Shown: piece after piece, positions 15,766 through 23,874 of the stretch | Position numbering within the stretch: position 1 is the first letter of the stretch | Layout of the letters: each line of letters opens with the position of its first letter | NCBI GenBank assembly: GCA_011191985.1 | Contig: DUEU01000072.1 | Location: 1 to 33,094, forward strand | Source of the DNA: Dehalococcoidia bacterium | GTDB taxonomy: Bacteria > Chloroflexota > Dehalococcoidia > Dehalococcoidales > W111 | Reading direction: 5' to 3' | DNA length: 33,094 nucleotides | The notes under the pieces: generated by a model | What the model saw: the letters and a program-made list of their open reading frames with translations, nothing else | Told to the model about the DNA's origin: nothing | Database searches by the model: none | Translations under genes and position numbers: made by a program

Positions 15766-16815
15766 TTAATCGCTGAGCTTTACCCCCTCAAACGCTTCTT
15801 CCAACACCCCCAACCTCTTTTTAGTGCCGATAACAATCAGCCGGTCGCCGTCCTCGATAGTCTCTTCATCAGACGGGTTGGCCAGCAGTTTGCCGCTCTT
15901 CTTTCTCATCGCCAGAACGGTAATGCCGGTCTTGCTCCGGGCTGTCTTCAGTGTCATCCCGGCTAGCGGCGAATTTCCGCCGATATCGACATTCTCCAGT
16001 TCCATCTCGCGGCCTCGCCCGTAGGTTACGGTATCGATAAAATCGACCACGGCCGGTCGCAGGGCCAGCATTGCCATGCGCCGCCCGCCAATTCGGTGCG
16101 GAGAAACGATGCGGTCGGCACCGGCCCTTTTTAATTTCGTCTCCACTTCGCGGCTGTTGGCGCGGGCGGCGATAAACAGGTCCTTATTAAGTTGCCGTGC
16201 CGAGAGCGTGATATAGGTATTCTCGGCATCGCTGTCCACGGCAGCCACCAGCCCCCGGGCCCTTTCAATACCAGCTTCCTTCAGCACGTCGTCGCTGGTG
16301 GCGTCCCCCATTATATAGAGGTACCCTGCCCTTTCCACCCAGTCGACGCTGTCGGATCGTTTGTCGACAACGACAAAAGGGGTCTCTTCCTCGGTAAAGA
16401 CATGGGCAATTTCCTCGCCGACTTTGCCGTAACCGCAAAGGATGAAGTGTCCGTTCAGCTTGGCAATCCTGTCTTTCATTCTTCTTCTCCCCAGTGTAGT
16501 CCCGAAGTAGCCCTGAACGATATAACCGACCACACCCATCAGGGCATACAGGGCGCCGCCGACACCGCCGACAATCAGAAATACACAGAAGATGCGCCCC
16601 CCGGTGCTTAGCGGGTGTACCTCAGAGTAGCCGACCGTGGTTATGGTTGTCACCGTCATGTAGAGGGCATCCAGAAATGACCAGCCCTCGATAATCATGA
16701 ATCCGGCAACGCCTACCAGTATAATGCCGGTTAAGCCATATATCCCGAATAATAGTCTGGCCCGTGGGCTCATAAATAGCTGCCTGTCGTCTAGTTTCGC
16801 CATCAATTGTAGCAT
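15766..16815 (-). CDS. Two-helix K+ channel with RCK (TrkA-type) domains
   Basis: A 349-residue membrane channel of the MthK/Kch type. Helix 1 (about 20-42) is followed by the pore helix and selectivity filter TTVGYS (residues 59-64), helix 2 (about 75-100), an RCK/TrkA-N Rossmann domain starting ILCGYGKVGEEIA (GYGKVG 128-133), and a TrkA-C domain at about 260-345. It should conduct potassium under ligand or nucleotide control. The start is uncertain: ATG 16815, ATG 16803 (residue 5) and ATG 16773 (residue 15) are all in frame, and an extended -10 element overlaps the first two. It is first in a minus-strand operon with argC. Confidence 0.92.
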   Translation of the reverse strand: MLQLMAKLDDRQLFMSPRARLLFGIYGLTGIILVGVAGFMIIEGWSFLDALYMTVTTITTVGYSEVHPLSTGGRIFCVFLIVGGVGGALYALMGVVGYIVQGYFGTTLGRRRMKDRIAKLNGHFILCGYGKVGEEIAHVFTEEETPFVVVDKRSDSVDWVERAGYLYIMGDATSDDVLKEAGIERARGLVAAVDSDAENTYITLSARQLNKDLFIAARANSREVETKLKRAGADRIVSPHRIGGRRMAMLALRPAVVDFIDTVTYGRGREMELENVDIGGNSPLAGMTLKTARSKTGITVLAMRKKSGKLLANPSDEETIEDGDRLIVIGTKKRLGVLEEAFEGVKLSD

Positions 16816-16817
16816 AT
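16806..16817 (-). promoter_or_regulatory. Extended -10 element at the K+ channel start
   Basis: The minus strand reads ATATGCTACAAT, identical over 12 bases to the element before the VTT gene at 12448. If it is a functional promoter, transcription begins inside the annotated frame and translation would have to start at the ATG at 16773. Confidence 0.3.
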
Positions 16818-16860
16818 AATGCCGTTATATGGCATTCGGAACGGGAAAAAGCCCGGGCAA

Positions 16861-16890
16861 TTGCCGATAACGGCGGAAGTATGTTAAAAT
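16861..16890 (+). promoter_or_regulatory. Putative promoter of the citrate/homocitrate synthase-like gene
   Basis: TTGCCG (16861-16866) followed after 18 bases by TAAAAT (16885-16890); TTAAAA would give a 17-base spacer. The leader to ATG 16924 would be about 27 bases. Confidence 0.4.
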
Positions 16891-16923
16891 TAATATACCT
16901 CTTTCGGCCACAGGGTTAGAGCT

Positions 16924-18168
16924 ATGCCCAGAATATATATACTGGATGTTACCAATCGTGACGGGGTACAGACGGCCAAGCTTGGGCTGTCCAAGATTGA
17001 AAAGACCCTGCTCAATATCTACCTGAACAAGATGGGCGTATTTCAGTCTGAGTTCGGCTTCCCGACCACCAAGCATGAGTCTCTGTATCTTCAGGCCAAT
17101 CTGGAGCTGGCGGAGATGGGCGTCCTTAAACCCATTCGTCTCGGTGGCTGGATACGGGCAACGGTCGGTGACGTGGAGACGGCTTTCAAGCTGGTACCGA
17201 ACATCAGGCACCTCAACCTGTCCATATCTACCTCGGAGCAGATGATTACCGGCAAGTTCCAGGGGAGAAAGAAGAAACACGACGTTATTCACGACATGGT
17301 AGAGGCGGTTGATGCTGCCTGGGCTAAAGGTGCGGAGAGCGTTGGCGTTAACGCTGAGGATGCCTCCAGAACGGCCCCGGAATTCCTGGTTGATTTCGGC
17401 CTGGCGGCCAAGGAGCACGGTGCCAACCGGCTGCGCTATTGTGATACCCTGGGTTACGAGGACCCGTTCACCATTTATAAGAGCTGCCGGTTTCTGGCGG
17501 AGAAGCTCGGTATCCCCATCGAGATACACTGCCACGGTGACCTCGGCATGGCGGTAGCTAACTCTGTTGCCGGGGCCAAAGGGGCTATCGACGGCGGGCA
17601 GGATGCCTATATAAATACCACCGTCAACGGCATCGGGGAGAGGGCCGGTAATGCCGACCTGGTGGCTGTCGTCCTGGCCCTTACCAAGTCCAAGGGTTTC
17701 GCCGGCAAGTACCGGCTGGGCAGGAAGATAGACCTGTCCCGGGCCTGGAAGCTGGCCAAATTCGCCAGCTATGCCTTTGACATCCCGATACCGATTAACC
17801 AGCCCGGCGTCGGCGCCAACGCCTTTTCTCATGCCTCCGGTATACATGCCGACGGCGTGCTGAAGGACCCGGAGAACTACGAGCTTTATGGCTATGAAGA
17901 GTTGGGCCGGGGTGAGCCGGAGTTCGTGGAGACGGGACGGGAGATTATTGCCGGCCAGTACAGTGGTATATCCGGCTTCAGCCATATAATGGGCAAGAAG
18001 GACGTGTCGTTCCGCCGCAGGAGTCAGGAGCAGGCCCGGGAGATCCTGGAACTGGTAAGGTACGCCAACGTGGAGAGCCACAAGCCACTGGTGGAAGACG
18101 AGCTTCTTTTCATAGCCAGATATCCCAAGATAGCCAAGAGGCTGCTGACGCTTACCCCGCTGGAATAA
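16924..18168 (+). CDS. Re-citrate/homocitrate/isopropylmalate synthase-family enzyme
   Basis: A 414-residue HMG-CoA-lyase-like TIM-barrel protein that condenses acetyl-CoA with a 2-oxo acid. The N-terminal catalytic motif is TNRDGVQT (R12, D13). The metal-binding HCHGDLGMAVANS contributes H202 and H204, and GIGERAGNADL (236-246) completes the site. The C-terminal subdomain (HASGIHADGVLKDP) is present, but the long LeuA allosteric domain is absent. That excludes ordinary LeuA and leaves homocitrate synthase, citramalate synthase or Re-citrate synthase. In Dehalococcoides a protein of this family annotated as homocitrate synthase was shown to be a Re-citrate synthase, so that role is a fair inference here. 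Confidence refers to the family. Confidence 0.92.
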   Translation: MPRIYILDVTNRDGVQTAKLGLSKIEKTLLNIYLNKMGVFQSEFGFPTTKHESLYLQANLELAEMGVLKPIRLGGWIRATVGDVETAFKLVPNIRHLNLSISTSEQMITGKFQGRKKKHDVIHDMVEAVDAAWAKGAESVGVNAEDASRTAPEFLVDFGLAAKEHGANRLRYCDTLGYEDPFTIYKSCRFLAEKLGIPIEIHCHGDLGMAVANSVAGAKGAIDGGQDAYINTTVNGIGERAGNADLVAVVLALTKSKGFAGKYRLGRKIDLSRAWKLAKFASYAFDIPIPINQPGVGANAFSHASGIHADGVLKDPENYELYGYEELGRGEPEFVETGREIIAGQYSGISGFSHIMGKKDVSFRRRSQEQAREILELVRYANVESHKPLVEDELLFIARYPKIAKRLLTLTPLE

Positions 18169-18214
18169 CCGTTGTGTCCGGGGCGGCGGGCAGATCTCTA
18201 CCGGTAAAAACTAC

Positions 18215-18243
18215 TTGGCGAACCGCCCTGAAAAACCTATAAT
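18215..18243 (+). promoter_or_regulatory. Near-consensus promoter of the P-loop kinase gene
   Basis: TTGGCG (18215-18220), a 17-base spacer and a perfect TATAAT (18238-18243). The expected transcription start coincides with the GTG start codon at 18249, implying a leaderless mRNA. Confidence 0.6.
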
Positions 18244-18248
18244 AAGGT

Positions 18249-18836
18249 GTGAGCAGTAGCCAGCTTGAGGCCGATGTCGGGAGATTGGCGGAGAGCCTGG
18301 GTCAGCTTCCCGAGGCGACGGTCGCCCCGACTCTGGTGGTGGTCAGCGGCCTGCCGGGGACGGGAAAGTCTTCATTCAGCCGCCGCCTTGCCCAGAGGCT
18401 GCCCTTTCTCATTCTGGAAAGCGATGCCTTGCGTAAAACCCTCTTTAACCCGCCGGATTACAGCTTGGCGGAGAGCGGGCGCCTCTTTCGGGCCTGTCAT
18501 CTTATTATCCAGAGACTGCTGGAAAGGGGGATCCCGGTTATTTTTGACGCCACCAATCTATCAGAGAAGCACCGCGAGCGGCTGTACAGCATCGCTGACC
18601 ACCTGGGTGCCCGGTTGATCCTGGTGCGAGTCGAGGCACCGGCCGGGGTGGTGCATGAGCGGCTCGGGGCAAGGCAGCGAGGGGCGGCCCCGGCGACCAG
18701 TTCCGATGCCGATTGGGGTGTATACCAGAGAATGCGGCCATCGGTAGATAAAATCCGCCGTAAACATTATGCGGTGGATACCTCCCGCGATATTACCCCG
18801 GTCCTGGACAAGATTGTCCGGGAGGTAGGTCGTTAA
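18249..18836 (+). CDS. Small P-loop kinase (AAA_33 / polynucleotide-kinase-like)
   Basis: A 195-residue NTP-binding protein. Walker A is GLPGTGKSS (residues 34-42), followed by ESDALRKTL where related kinases bind substrate phosphate. The Walker B-like strand is VIFDATNLSEKHR (97-109), the pattern of AAA_33 proteins such as polynucleotide kinases, zeta-toxin-type kinases and aminoglycoside or gluconate kinases. The substrate is unknown. The lid region contains RLGARQRG. The GTG start at 18249 directly follows a TATAAT and has no good ribosome-binding site, so initiation may be leaderless. The leucyl aminopeptidase gene follows after 26 bases. Confidence 0.87.
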   Translation: MSSSQLEADVGRLAESLGQLPEATVAPTLVVVSGLPGTGKSSFSRRLAQRLPFLILESDALRKTLFNPPDYSLAESGRLFRACHLIIQRLLERGIPVIFDATNLSEKHRERLYSIADHLGARLILVRVEAPAGVVHERLGARQRGAAPATSSDADWGVYQRMRPSVDKIRRKHYAVDTSRDITPVLDKIVREVGR

Positions 18837-18862
18837 TCGGCACTACGGAAAGGAGATTGGAG

Positions 18863-20347
18863 ATGGAGCTTAAAGCCTTAACCGGCGATATCACCAAGGT
18901 TGAAACGGGGGCTATTATCACCTTTTTCCCAGAAACGGAGGAGTTGAGCGGGGAGATAGCCAGAATTGATGAGGCCCTGGGGGGGGCTATTGCCGGGCTG
19001 GTCAGCCAGGGCGAGATTAAGGGTAAGCTTAACGAGATTACGGTTATCCACAGCCTGGGCAGGCTGCCGGCAGACCGGGTGGTGATTGCCGGTCTGGGTA
19101 AAAGGACGGAGCTGACCCCGGACCGGGTTCGCGGCGCGGTGGCTGAGGTCTGCCGGCACCTGCAGCGGAAGAGGGTCGGCACGGCTGCCGCCGGTGTTCC
19201 GGTGGTGGGTATAGATAACCCGGAGAAAGCGGCGCAGGTGATTACGGAGGGGGCGCTGCTTGGCACCTACTCATTCCGCCGGCATATCACCAGAGAAGCG
19301 GAGGTGGGTGAAATAAAAGAGCTGAGCCTGGTGGCCGCCGGCGATATAAAGAGCCTGGAACAGGGTATCCCCCAGGGCCGGGTACTGGCCGGCGCGGCCA
19401 ATCTGGCCCGGGATATGGTCAATGAGCCGGGGAACTTTATGACGCCCAGCGATATGGCGGCGATGGCGGCGAAGCTGGCGGAGACCCATCAGATTGAGCT
19501 TGAGGTGCTGGAGCGGGAGCAGATGCAGGCGCTGGGCATGGGTGGCCTGCTGGGGGTTGCCCAGGGTAGCCAGCAACTGCCAAAGTTTATCGTCCTCCGC
19601 TATCGGGGGCGGGGCGCCGATGAGGGGATTGATATCGCCCTGGTCGGCAAGGGGATAACCTTTGACTCCGGGGGGATTTCTATTAAACCCTCGGAAAAGA
19701 TGGAGGAGATGAAGGGCGATATGGCCGGCGGAGCGGCCGTTATGGCGGCGGTTAGCGCTGTTGCCCAGCTTAAGACCCGGCTTAATATTGCCGCTATTGT
19801 GCCGGCAACAGAAAACCTGCCTAGCGGTAGCGCCCTGAAACCAGGGGATACAGTAACCGCCATGAACGGCAAGACCATCGAGATTATCTCCACCGATGCC
19901 GAGGGCCGTCTGATTCTGGCCGATGCCCTGGCCTATGCCGGTAAGCTTGGCGCCAGGTATGTTGTCGATGTGGCCACCCTGACCGGTTCCATGAGGATTG
20001 CCTTGGGTGATTTGTACACTGGTGCCTTTGGCAACAATCAAGAACTGACTGACAAGATAGTTGCCGCCGGTAAAGAAGCCGGCGAGCTTGTCTGGCCAAT
20101 GCCGTTAGTGGAGCAGTATAAGGAGCAAATCAAGAGCGAAGTTGCCGATATCAAGAATGTCGGCTCACGCTGGGGAGGCTCCATCACCGCCGCGCTGTTT
20201 CTGGCCGAGTTCGTGGGCGACACCCCTTGGGTCCACCTTGATATTGCCGGCACTTACTGGAGTGAAAAGGAACAGGGCTGCATTACCAAAGGGGCTACCG
20301 GGGTGCCGGTGCGCACTCTGGTCAACCTGGTGCTGTCCCTAGCTTAA
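18863..20347 (+). CDS. pepA: Leucyl aminopeptidase (M17 family)
   Basis: A 494-residue cytosolic exopeptidase that removes N-terminal residues from peptides with two bound metal ions. The catalytic domain is complete: VGKGITFDSGG (K263, D268), MKGDMAGGAAV (D286) and the signature STDAEGRLILADAL (D345, E347, R349), which has Ser where many homologues have Asn. The N-terminal macro-like domain covers about residues 1-165. ATG 18863 is chosen over TTG 18857 because AAAGGAGA lies at the right distance. It follows the kinase gene closely. A gap of 98 bases with a new strong AAAGGAGG separates it from the MBL gene. Confidence 0.95.
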   Translation: MELKALTGDITKVETGAIITFFPETEELSGEIARIDEALGGAIAGLVSQGEIKGKLNEITVIHSLGRLPADRVVIAGLGKRTELTPDRVRGAVAEVCRHLQRKRVGTAAAGVPVVGIDNPEKAAQVITEGALLGTYSFRRHITREAEVGEIKELSLVAAGDIKSLEQGIPQGRVLAGAANLARDMVNEPGNFMTPSDMAAMAAKLAETHQIELEVLEREQMQALGMGGLLGVAQGSQQLPKFIVLRYRGRGADEGIDIALVGKGITFDSGGISIKPSEKMEEMKGDMAGGAAVMAAVSAVAQLKTRLNIAAIVPATENLPSGSALKPGDTVTAMNGKTIEIISTDAEGRLILADALAYAGKLGARYVVDVATLTGSMRIALGDLYTGAFGNNQELTDKIVAAGKEAGELVWPMPLVEQYKEQIKSEVADIKNVGSRWGGSITAALFLAEFVGDTPWVHLDIAGTYWSEKEQGCITKGATGVPVRTLVNLVLSLA

Positions 20348-20445
20348 CTCAGAAAGAAGATTTAAGCTGCGGTGTTGAACCGTTCGGCTGGGCCTGTTCT
20401 CGCGAATTGACCTGGGCAGGCTAATGCAGAAAGGAGGTCTTAGTC

Positions 20446-21087
20446 ATGAAAATAAAGTACTTGGGCCATTCTTCTTTCCTGATTACCTCGGATGACGGAA
20501 CCCGGATAATTACCGACCCCTATAATACCTCGGAGGACCTGACCTATGGGGAAATACGGGAGTCGGCCGACATCGTAACCGTGAGCCATGATCACTTCGA
20601 CCACAACAATGTGGCGGCGGTCCGGGGTAACCCCGAGGTGGTCAGAAGGTCAGCCAAGGTCAAGGGGATAGATTTCAAAGGTATCCCCAGCTACCATGAT
20701 GAGGCCGGGGGGACTATGCGGGGGAGCAATACCATCTTCTGCTTTGCGGTTGACGGCGTCAGGGTCTGCCACCTTGGCGACCTGGGCCATCAGCTCAGTG
20801 ATGAACAGGTGGCCGGGCTGGGCGAGGTGGACATACTGCTCGTCCCGGTGGGCGGCTGTTTTACCATTGATGCCCGGGCTGCCACCGAGGTCTGTGACTG
20901 CATAAAACCCAGGGTGATTATCCCCATGCACTTCAAAACTGATAGAAGCCTTCCGGAATTAGCTGGTGTGGAAGATTTCATCCACGACAAGGATAATGTC
21001 GACCGATTGGGCACCAGCGAGATGGAGTTCAAATCGGGAGCGTTGCCGACAGGTACCAGGATTATGGTCCTGACATCGGCGTTATAG
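20446..21087 (+). CDS. MBL-fold metal-dependent hydrolase (UlaG/COG2220-like)
   Basis: A 213-residue metallo-beta-lactamase-fold protein. It starts MKIKYLGHSSFLI, typical of the COG2220 branch that includes UlaG-type lactonases and many uncharacterised hydrolases. Metal ligands are in SHDHFDHNN (H48, H50, D52, H53), with further ligands in HLGDLGH and the C-terminal PMHFKT. The substrate is unknown. A perfect AAAGGAGG precedes the ATG. It shares no obvious pathway with its neighbours pepA and mobA. Confidence 0.92.
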   Translation: MKIKYLGHSSFLITSDDGTRIITDPYNTSEDLTYGEIRESADIVTVSHDHFDHNNVAAVRGNPEVVRRSAKVKGIDFKGIPSYHDEAGGTMRGSNTIFCFAVDGVRVCHLGDLGHQLSDEQVAGLGEVDILLVPVGGCFTIDARAATEVCDCIKPRVIIPMHFKTDRSLPELAGVEDFIHDKDNVDRLGTSEMEFKSGALPTGTRIMVLTSAL

Positions 21088-21169
21088 GCAGACACTTCAT
21101 TATTATTGACGATAGTGGTAAAATATTAGCGGGGGTGAAGTCAGGGTAAGTAATTCGAGTACTGATGCC

Positions 21170-21793
21170 TTGGATATAAGCTGTATTGTCCTGGCTGGTG
21201 GTAAGGGCTCGCGTTTAGGGCACAATAAGGCCGAGGTAATAATAGGCGGTAAAAGCTTATTCCAGCGGGTTCTCTGTCGGGTCAGTTTTCTTAAAAGTGA
21301 GGTTATTGTTGTTGCCAGCGCCGATGGGTTAGCATCGTGGCCGGCTGGTTATTCAAGTCACAAAGTAGTTGCTGATATCTATCCTGATAGAGGTCCACTG
21401 GTTGGCATATACACCGGTCTAACCACGGCCAGTTCCTTTCATAGCCTAGCGGTTGGTTGTGATATGCCGTTCTTAAACCGAGCCCTACTGAGCCACATGA
21501 TAAAGGTTGCCCCGGGCTTCGATGTGGTGATTCCGCGAGTAGATGACATGGTGGAGCCATTGCATGCCCTCTACTCAAAGAACTGCCTGGCCCCAATAGA
21601 GGACATGGTTGAGCGAGGTGACCTGAGTGTCCACAGCCTGCTGGGCTTGGTCAGGGTCAGGTATGTGGATAGCGATGAGATTGACCGGTTCGACCCCGAG
21701 CACCTGAGCTTGTTCAATGTCAATACTCCGGACGAACTGGACAGGGCACGAAGCCTGGTTGAACAGGGAGCGGTTGTTAATGATAAGTGCTGA
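21170..21793 (+). CDS. mobA: Molybdenum cofactor nucleotidyltransferase (MobA/MocA-like)
   Basis: A 207-residue nucleotidyltransferase. The NTP-binding loop LAGGKGSRLGHNKA (K20) is at the N-terminus, GPLVGI at 75-80, and the metal-binding Asp is in GCDMPFL (D98). MobA adds GMP and MocA adds CMP to Mo-molybdopterin; xanthine-oxidase-family enzymes in bacteria often use the CMP form, so the nucleotide here is open. The first conventional start is TTG 21170, without a clear ribosome-binding site. An earlier unconventional start is possible, because the frame stays open upstream past a GGGGGTGA. It overlaps moeA by 14 bases. Confidence 0.88.
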   Translation: MDISCIVLAGGKGSRLGHNKAEVIIGGKSLFQRVLCRVSFLKSEVIVVASADGLASWPAGYSSHKVVADIYPDRGPLVGIYTGLTTASSFHSLAVGCDMPFLNRALLSHMIKVAPGFDVVIPRVDDMVEPLHALYSKNCLAPIEDMVERGDLSVHSLLGLVRVRYVDSDEIDRFDPEHLSLFNVNTPDELDRARSLVEQGAVVNDKC

Positions 21794-23060
21794 GCAGGCT
21801 TTGGAGATGATTCTGGCCCGTATTGATATCCTGGAAGCGGAGGAACGCCCTGTTCTGGACTCCTTAGGACAGGTCCTGGCCGAGGATGTCTTCTCCACCA
21901 TTGATATCCCCCCGCTGGACAACTCCGCTATGGACGGCTATGCCATCCGCGCTGAAGATACCCGGGGGGCCAGCCCTAGGGCCCCCCGGGTTCTGCGTGT
22001 TATTGATACTGTGATGGCCGGTTCTATTTCTAGCTGCGAGGTGGCCCCGGGTACCGCCATTCGCATAATGACCGGGGCACCGGTGCCGAAAGGGGCCGAC
22101 GCCGTGGTCAGGTTTGAGGATACCGACGAAGCCGGGCGTCAGCAACCCGGTGAGTCGGCGCGCCCCCCTGAGATAGGTATCCGGCGGGAAGTGGCGGTGG
22201 GGGCCGACATTCGTCGGGCCGGAGAGGACGTGGGCCGGGGTTCCTGGGTGCTTGACCGGGGAGCCGTAATCCGGCCGGCGGAAATCGGAGTTCTGGCATC
22301 GCTGGGGCGGGCTACGGTGAAAGTAATCCGCCGCCCGGTAGTGGCTATTCTAGCTACCGGCGATGAACTGGTGAACGCAGGCGAGCCGCTGCCGCCGGGT
22401 AAAATCTACAACAGTAACACCTACAGTCTGGCCGCCCTGGTGCTGCGTTACGGAGGGGTCCCCAGGATTCTGGGCATCGCCTCGGATAGGGAGGATGTGC
22501 TGGTGAATCGGCTCAGCCGTGGTCTGGATGCCGACCTGCTGATAACCAGCGGTGGTGTCTCGCTAGGTGACTATGATGTGGTGAAGGATGTCTTGGCCAA
22601 AGAAGGAGAAATCAACTTCTGGACAGTTCGCATCAAGCCGGGCAAGCCGCTTGCCTTCGGCACCGTTAGAGGCACGGACAGGACGGGCGCTGCCCGGAAC
22701 ATCCCTCTCCTCGGTCTGCCGGGCAATCCGGTTAGCGTTATGGTTACCTTTGAGCTATTCGCCCGCCCCGCCATACTCAAGATGATGGGCCGGCGTTATC
22801 TCGCCAAGCCGGTGATAGAGGCTGTTCTTGAAGATTCTATTGAAAACAGCGACGGGCGCCGTGTCTTCGCTCGGGCCGTGGTTGAGGAACGGGATGGCCA
22901 GTATTTTGCCCGGACGACCGGTCCTCAGGGTTCCGGCATTCTGACCTCGATGAGCCTGGGCAACGGCCTGGCGATTGTTCCTGAGGATGAAGCAGGGGCC
23001 GGGCCCGGCGATAGGGTTCAGGTGATGATGCTTGATTGGAGTCAGGAGCTCTGGAATTGA
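21780..23060 (+). CDS. moeA: Molybdopterin molybdenumtransferase
   Basis: A 426-residue enzyme that inserts molybdate into adenylylated molybdopterin. The N-terminal MoeA domains include DNSAMDGYAIRAED and the signature MTGAPVPKGADAVVRFEDT. The MoCF-biosynthesis domain carries LATGDELV, TSGGVSLGDYD and RIKPGKPLAFG, and LPGNPVSVMVTFELF leads into domain IV. ATG 21780 is preferred: GGGAG lies upstream and the protein starts at the family N-terminus (MISAEQALEMIL). An in-frame GTG-type start at 21717 would sit deep inside mobA. The gene overlaps mobA, so the pair is translationally coupled. It contains an 11-base-pair GC hairpin at 21961-21990. Confidence 0.95.
   Translation: MISAEQALEMILARIDILEAEERPVLDSLGQVLAEDVFSTIDIPPLDNSAMDGYAIRAEDTRGASPRAPRVLRVIDTVMAGSISSCEVAPGTAIRIMTGAPVPKGADAVVRFEDTDEAGRQQPGESARPPEIGIRREVAVGADIRRAGEDVGRGSWVLDRGAVIRPAEIGVLASLGRATVKVIRRPVVAILATGDELVNAGEPLPPGKIYNSNTYSLAALVLRYGGVPRILGIASDREDVLVNRLSRGLDADLLITSGGVSLGDYDVVKDVLAKEGEINFWTVRIKPGKPLAFGTVRGTDRTGAARNIPLLGLPGNPVSVMVTFELFARPAILKMMGRRYLAKPVIEAVLEDSIENSDGRRVFARAVVEERDGQYFARTTGPQGSGILTSMSLGNGLAIVPEDEAGAGPGDRVQVMMLDWSQELWN
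21961..21990 (+). repeat. Perfect 11-bp inverted repeat inside moeA
   Basis: CCCGGGGGGCC (21961-21971) and GGCCCCCCGGG (21980-21990) are perfect inverted copies around an 8-base loop. The whole arm is G/C. It encodes the segment TRGASPRAPR between two MoeA domains, a region likely to tolerate sequence change. Confidence 0.7.
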
Positions 23061-23061
23061 A

Positions 23062-23081
23062 CGATTATCTTCGATTATCTT
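23062..23081 (+). repeat. 10-bp tandem repeat after moeA
   Basis: CGATTATCTT occurs twice back to back, starting immediately after the moeA stop codon. It is short; function unknown, possibly slippage. Confidence 0.5.
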
Positions 23082-23107
23082 GTAGAGCGGGGCAGGGGGT
23101 CATCTGT

Positions 23108-23127
23108 CCCGCCAGGAGGCGGGCGTG
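23108..23127 (+). promoter_or_regulatory. Hairpin over the ribosome-binding site of the DUF362 gene
   Basis: CCCGCC (23108-23113) pairs perfectly with GGCGGG (23118-23123) around the loop AGGA. The Shine-Dalgarno AGGAGG (23114-23119) is in the loop and first stem bases, and the GTG start follows at 23125. The fold would limit ribosome access unless opened, for example by translation or transcription coupling with moeA. Confidence 0.5.
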
Positions 23128-23856
23128 ATATTTGATGCCGCCGAATTCACCTTCAAGGCGACCCCGGCCATATCCCGGGCCAGGCGGGTATTGATAAAAC
23201 CAGCGGCATCCTACCCCTTACCCTACCCGGCCACCACCAGCCGTGGTATACTGTCGGTAATAATCGAGGGTATCCGCGCCGTCAGCGATGCCGATATTAT
23301 TCTGCTCGAGGGCACCCTGGGCGGGGACTCGGTGCAGCCGATATACCAGGCCCTGGGCTATGATTTCCCAAGGGTACTGATGCTGGACGTGAAAGACTGT
23401 ATCTGGGTGGAGGTTGATAATCCGCTGCCCAAGCCCCTGGTGGTGCCGACCTTCTGGGTGCCTAATGTTATCCTGTCGAGTGACTACCTGATAAGTGTTG
23501 CCCCGCTAAAGGTGCTGGGTGGCCAGGCCAGCCTGAGTATAATGAATCTGCTATCGGCGCTGCCCAGCAGCAAGTATGGCAGCGGGACACAGAACGACTG
23601 GAGCGTGTTGTACAGCCTGGGGATAGATAAAGTGATTGCCGACCTCTACTTCACCCTGCCCTTCGACCTTGGCATCGTCGAGGCCCGCCAGAAGTTCGTT
23701 AGCAGTAGCGACCCTACCCACGGTGAGGTCGAGGAGTGTGGTAAGATATTTGTCGGGGAGCCGTACGAGATAGACTGTGAAGCCTCGCAGACGCTCCAGC
23801 TCAGGGCGGATTATCTTGAGGCCATCCGGGAAGCCCGGGTCGGTTTCGAGGTCTAG
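23125..23856 (+). CDS. DUF362-like protein
   Basis: A 243-residue protein. The segment RRVLIKPAASYPLPYPATT followed by a helix (GILSVIIEGIRAV) and DIILLEGT matches the opening of DUF362 domains, in which a Pro/Asn-containing loop follows VLIKP. Here the usual Asn of KPN is Ala. No ferredoxin cysteines are present, although many DUF362 proteins carry them. Function of the family is poorly known; some members are linked to Fe-S or cofactor metabolism. GTG start with AGGAGG five bases upstream, inside a hairpin. It lies 64 bases after moeA, so a link with molybdenum cofactor is possible but unproven. Confidence 0.72.
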   Translation: MIFDAAEFTFKATPAISRARRVLIKPAASYPLPYPATTSRGILSVIIEGIRAVSDADIILLEGTLGGDSVQPIYQALGYDFPRVLMLDVKDCIWVEVDNPLPKPLVVPTFWVPNVILSSDYLISVAPLKVLGGQASLSIMNLLSALPSSKYGSGTQNDWSVLYSLGIDKVIADLYFTLPFDLGIVEARQKFVSSSDPTHGEVEECGKIFVGEPYEIDCEASQTLQLRADYLEAIREARVGFEV

Positions 23857-23874
23857 AAAGTTGGGTCCGGTAAG

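Noticed and set aside
16825-18081. 418-residue open frame antisense to the citrate/homocitrate synthase-like gene
   Set aside because: It mirrors a strongly conserved enzyme with all catalytic motifs on the plus strand; the antisense translation shows no recognisable domain.
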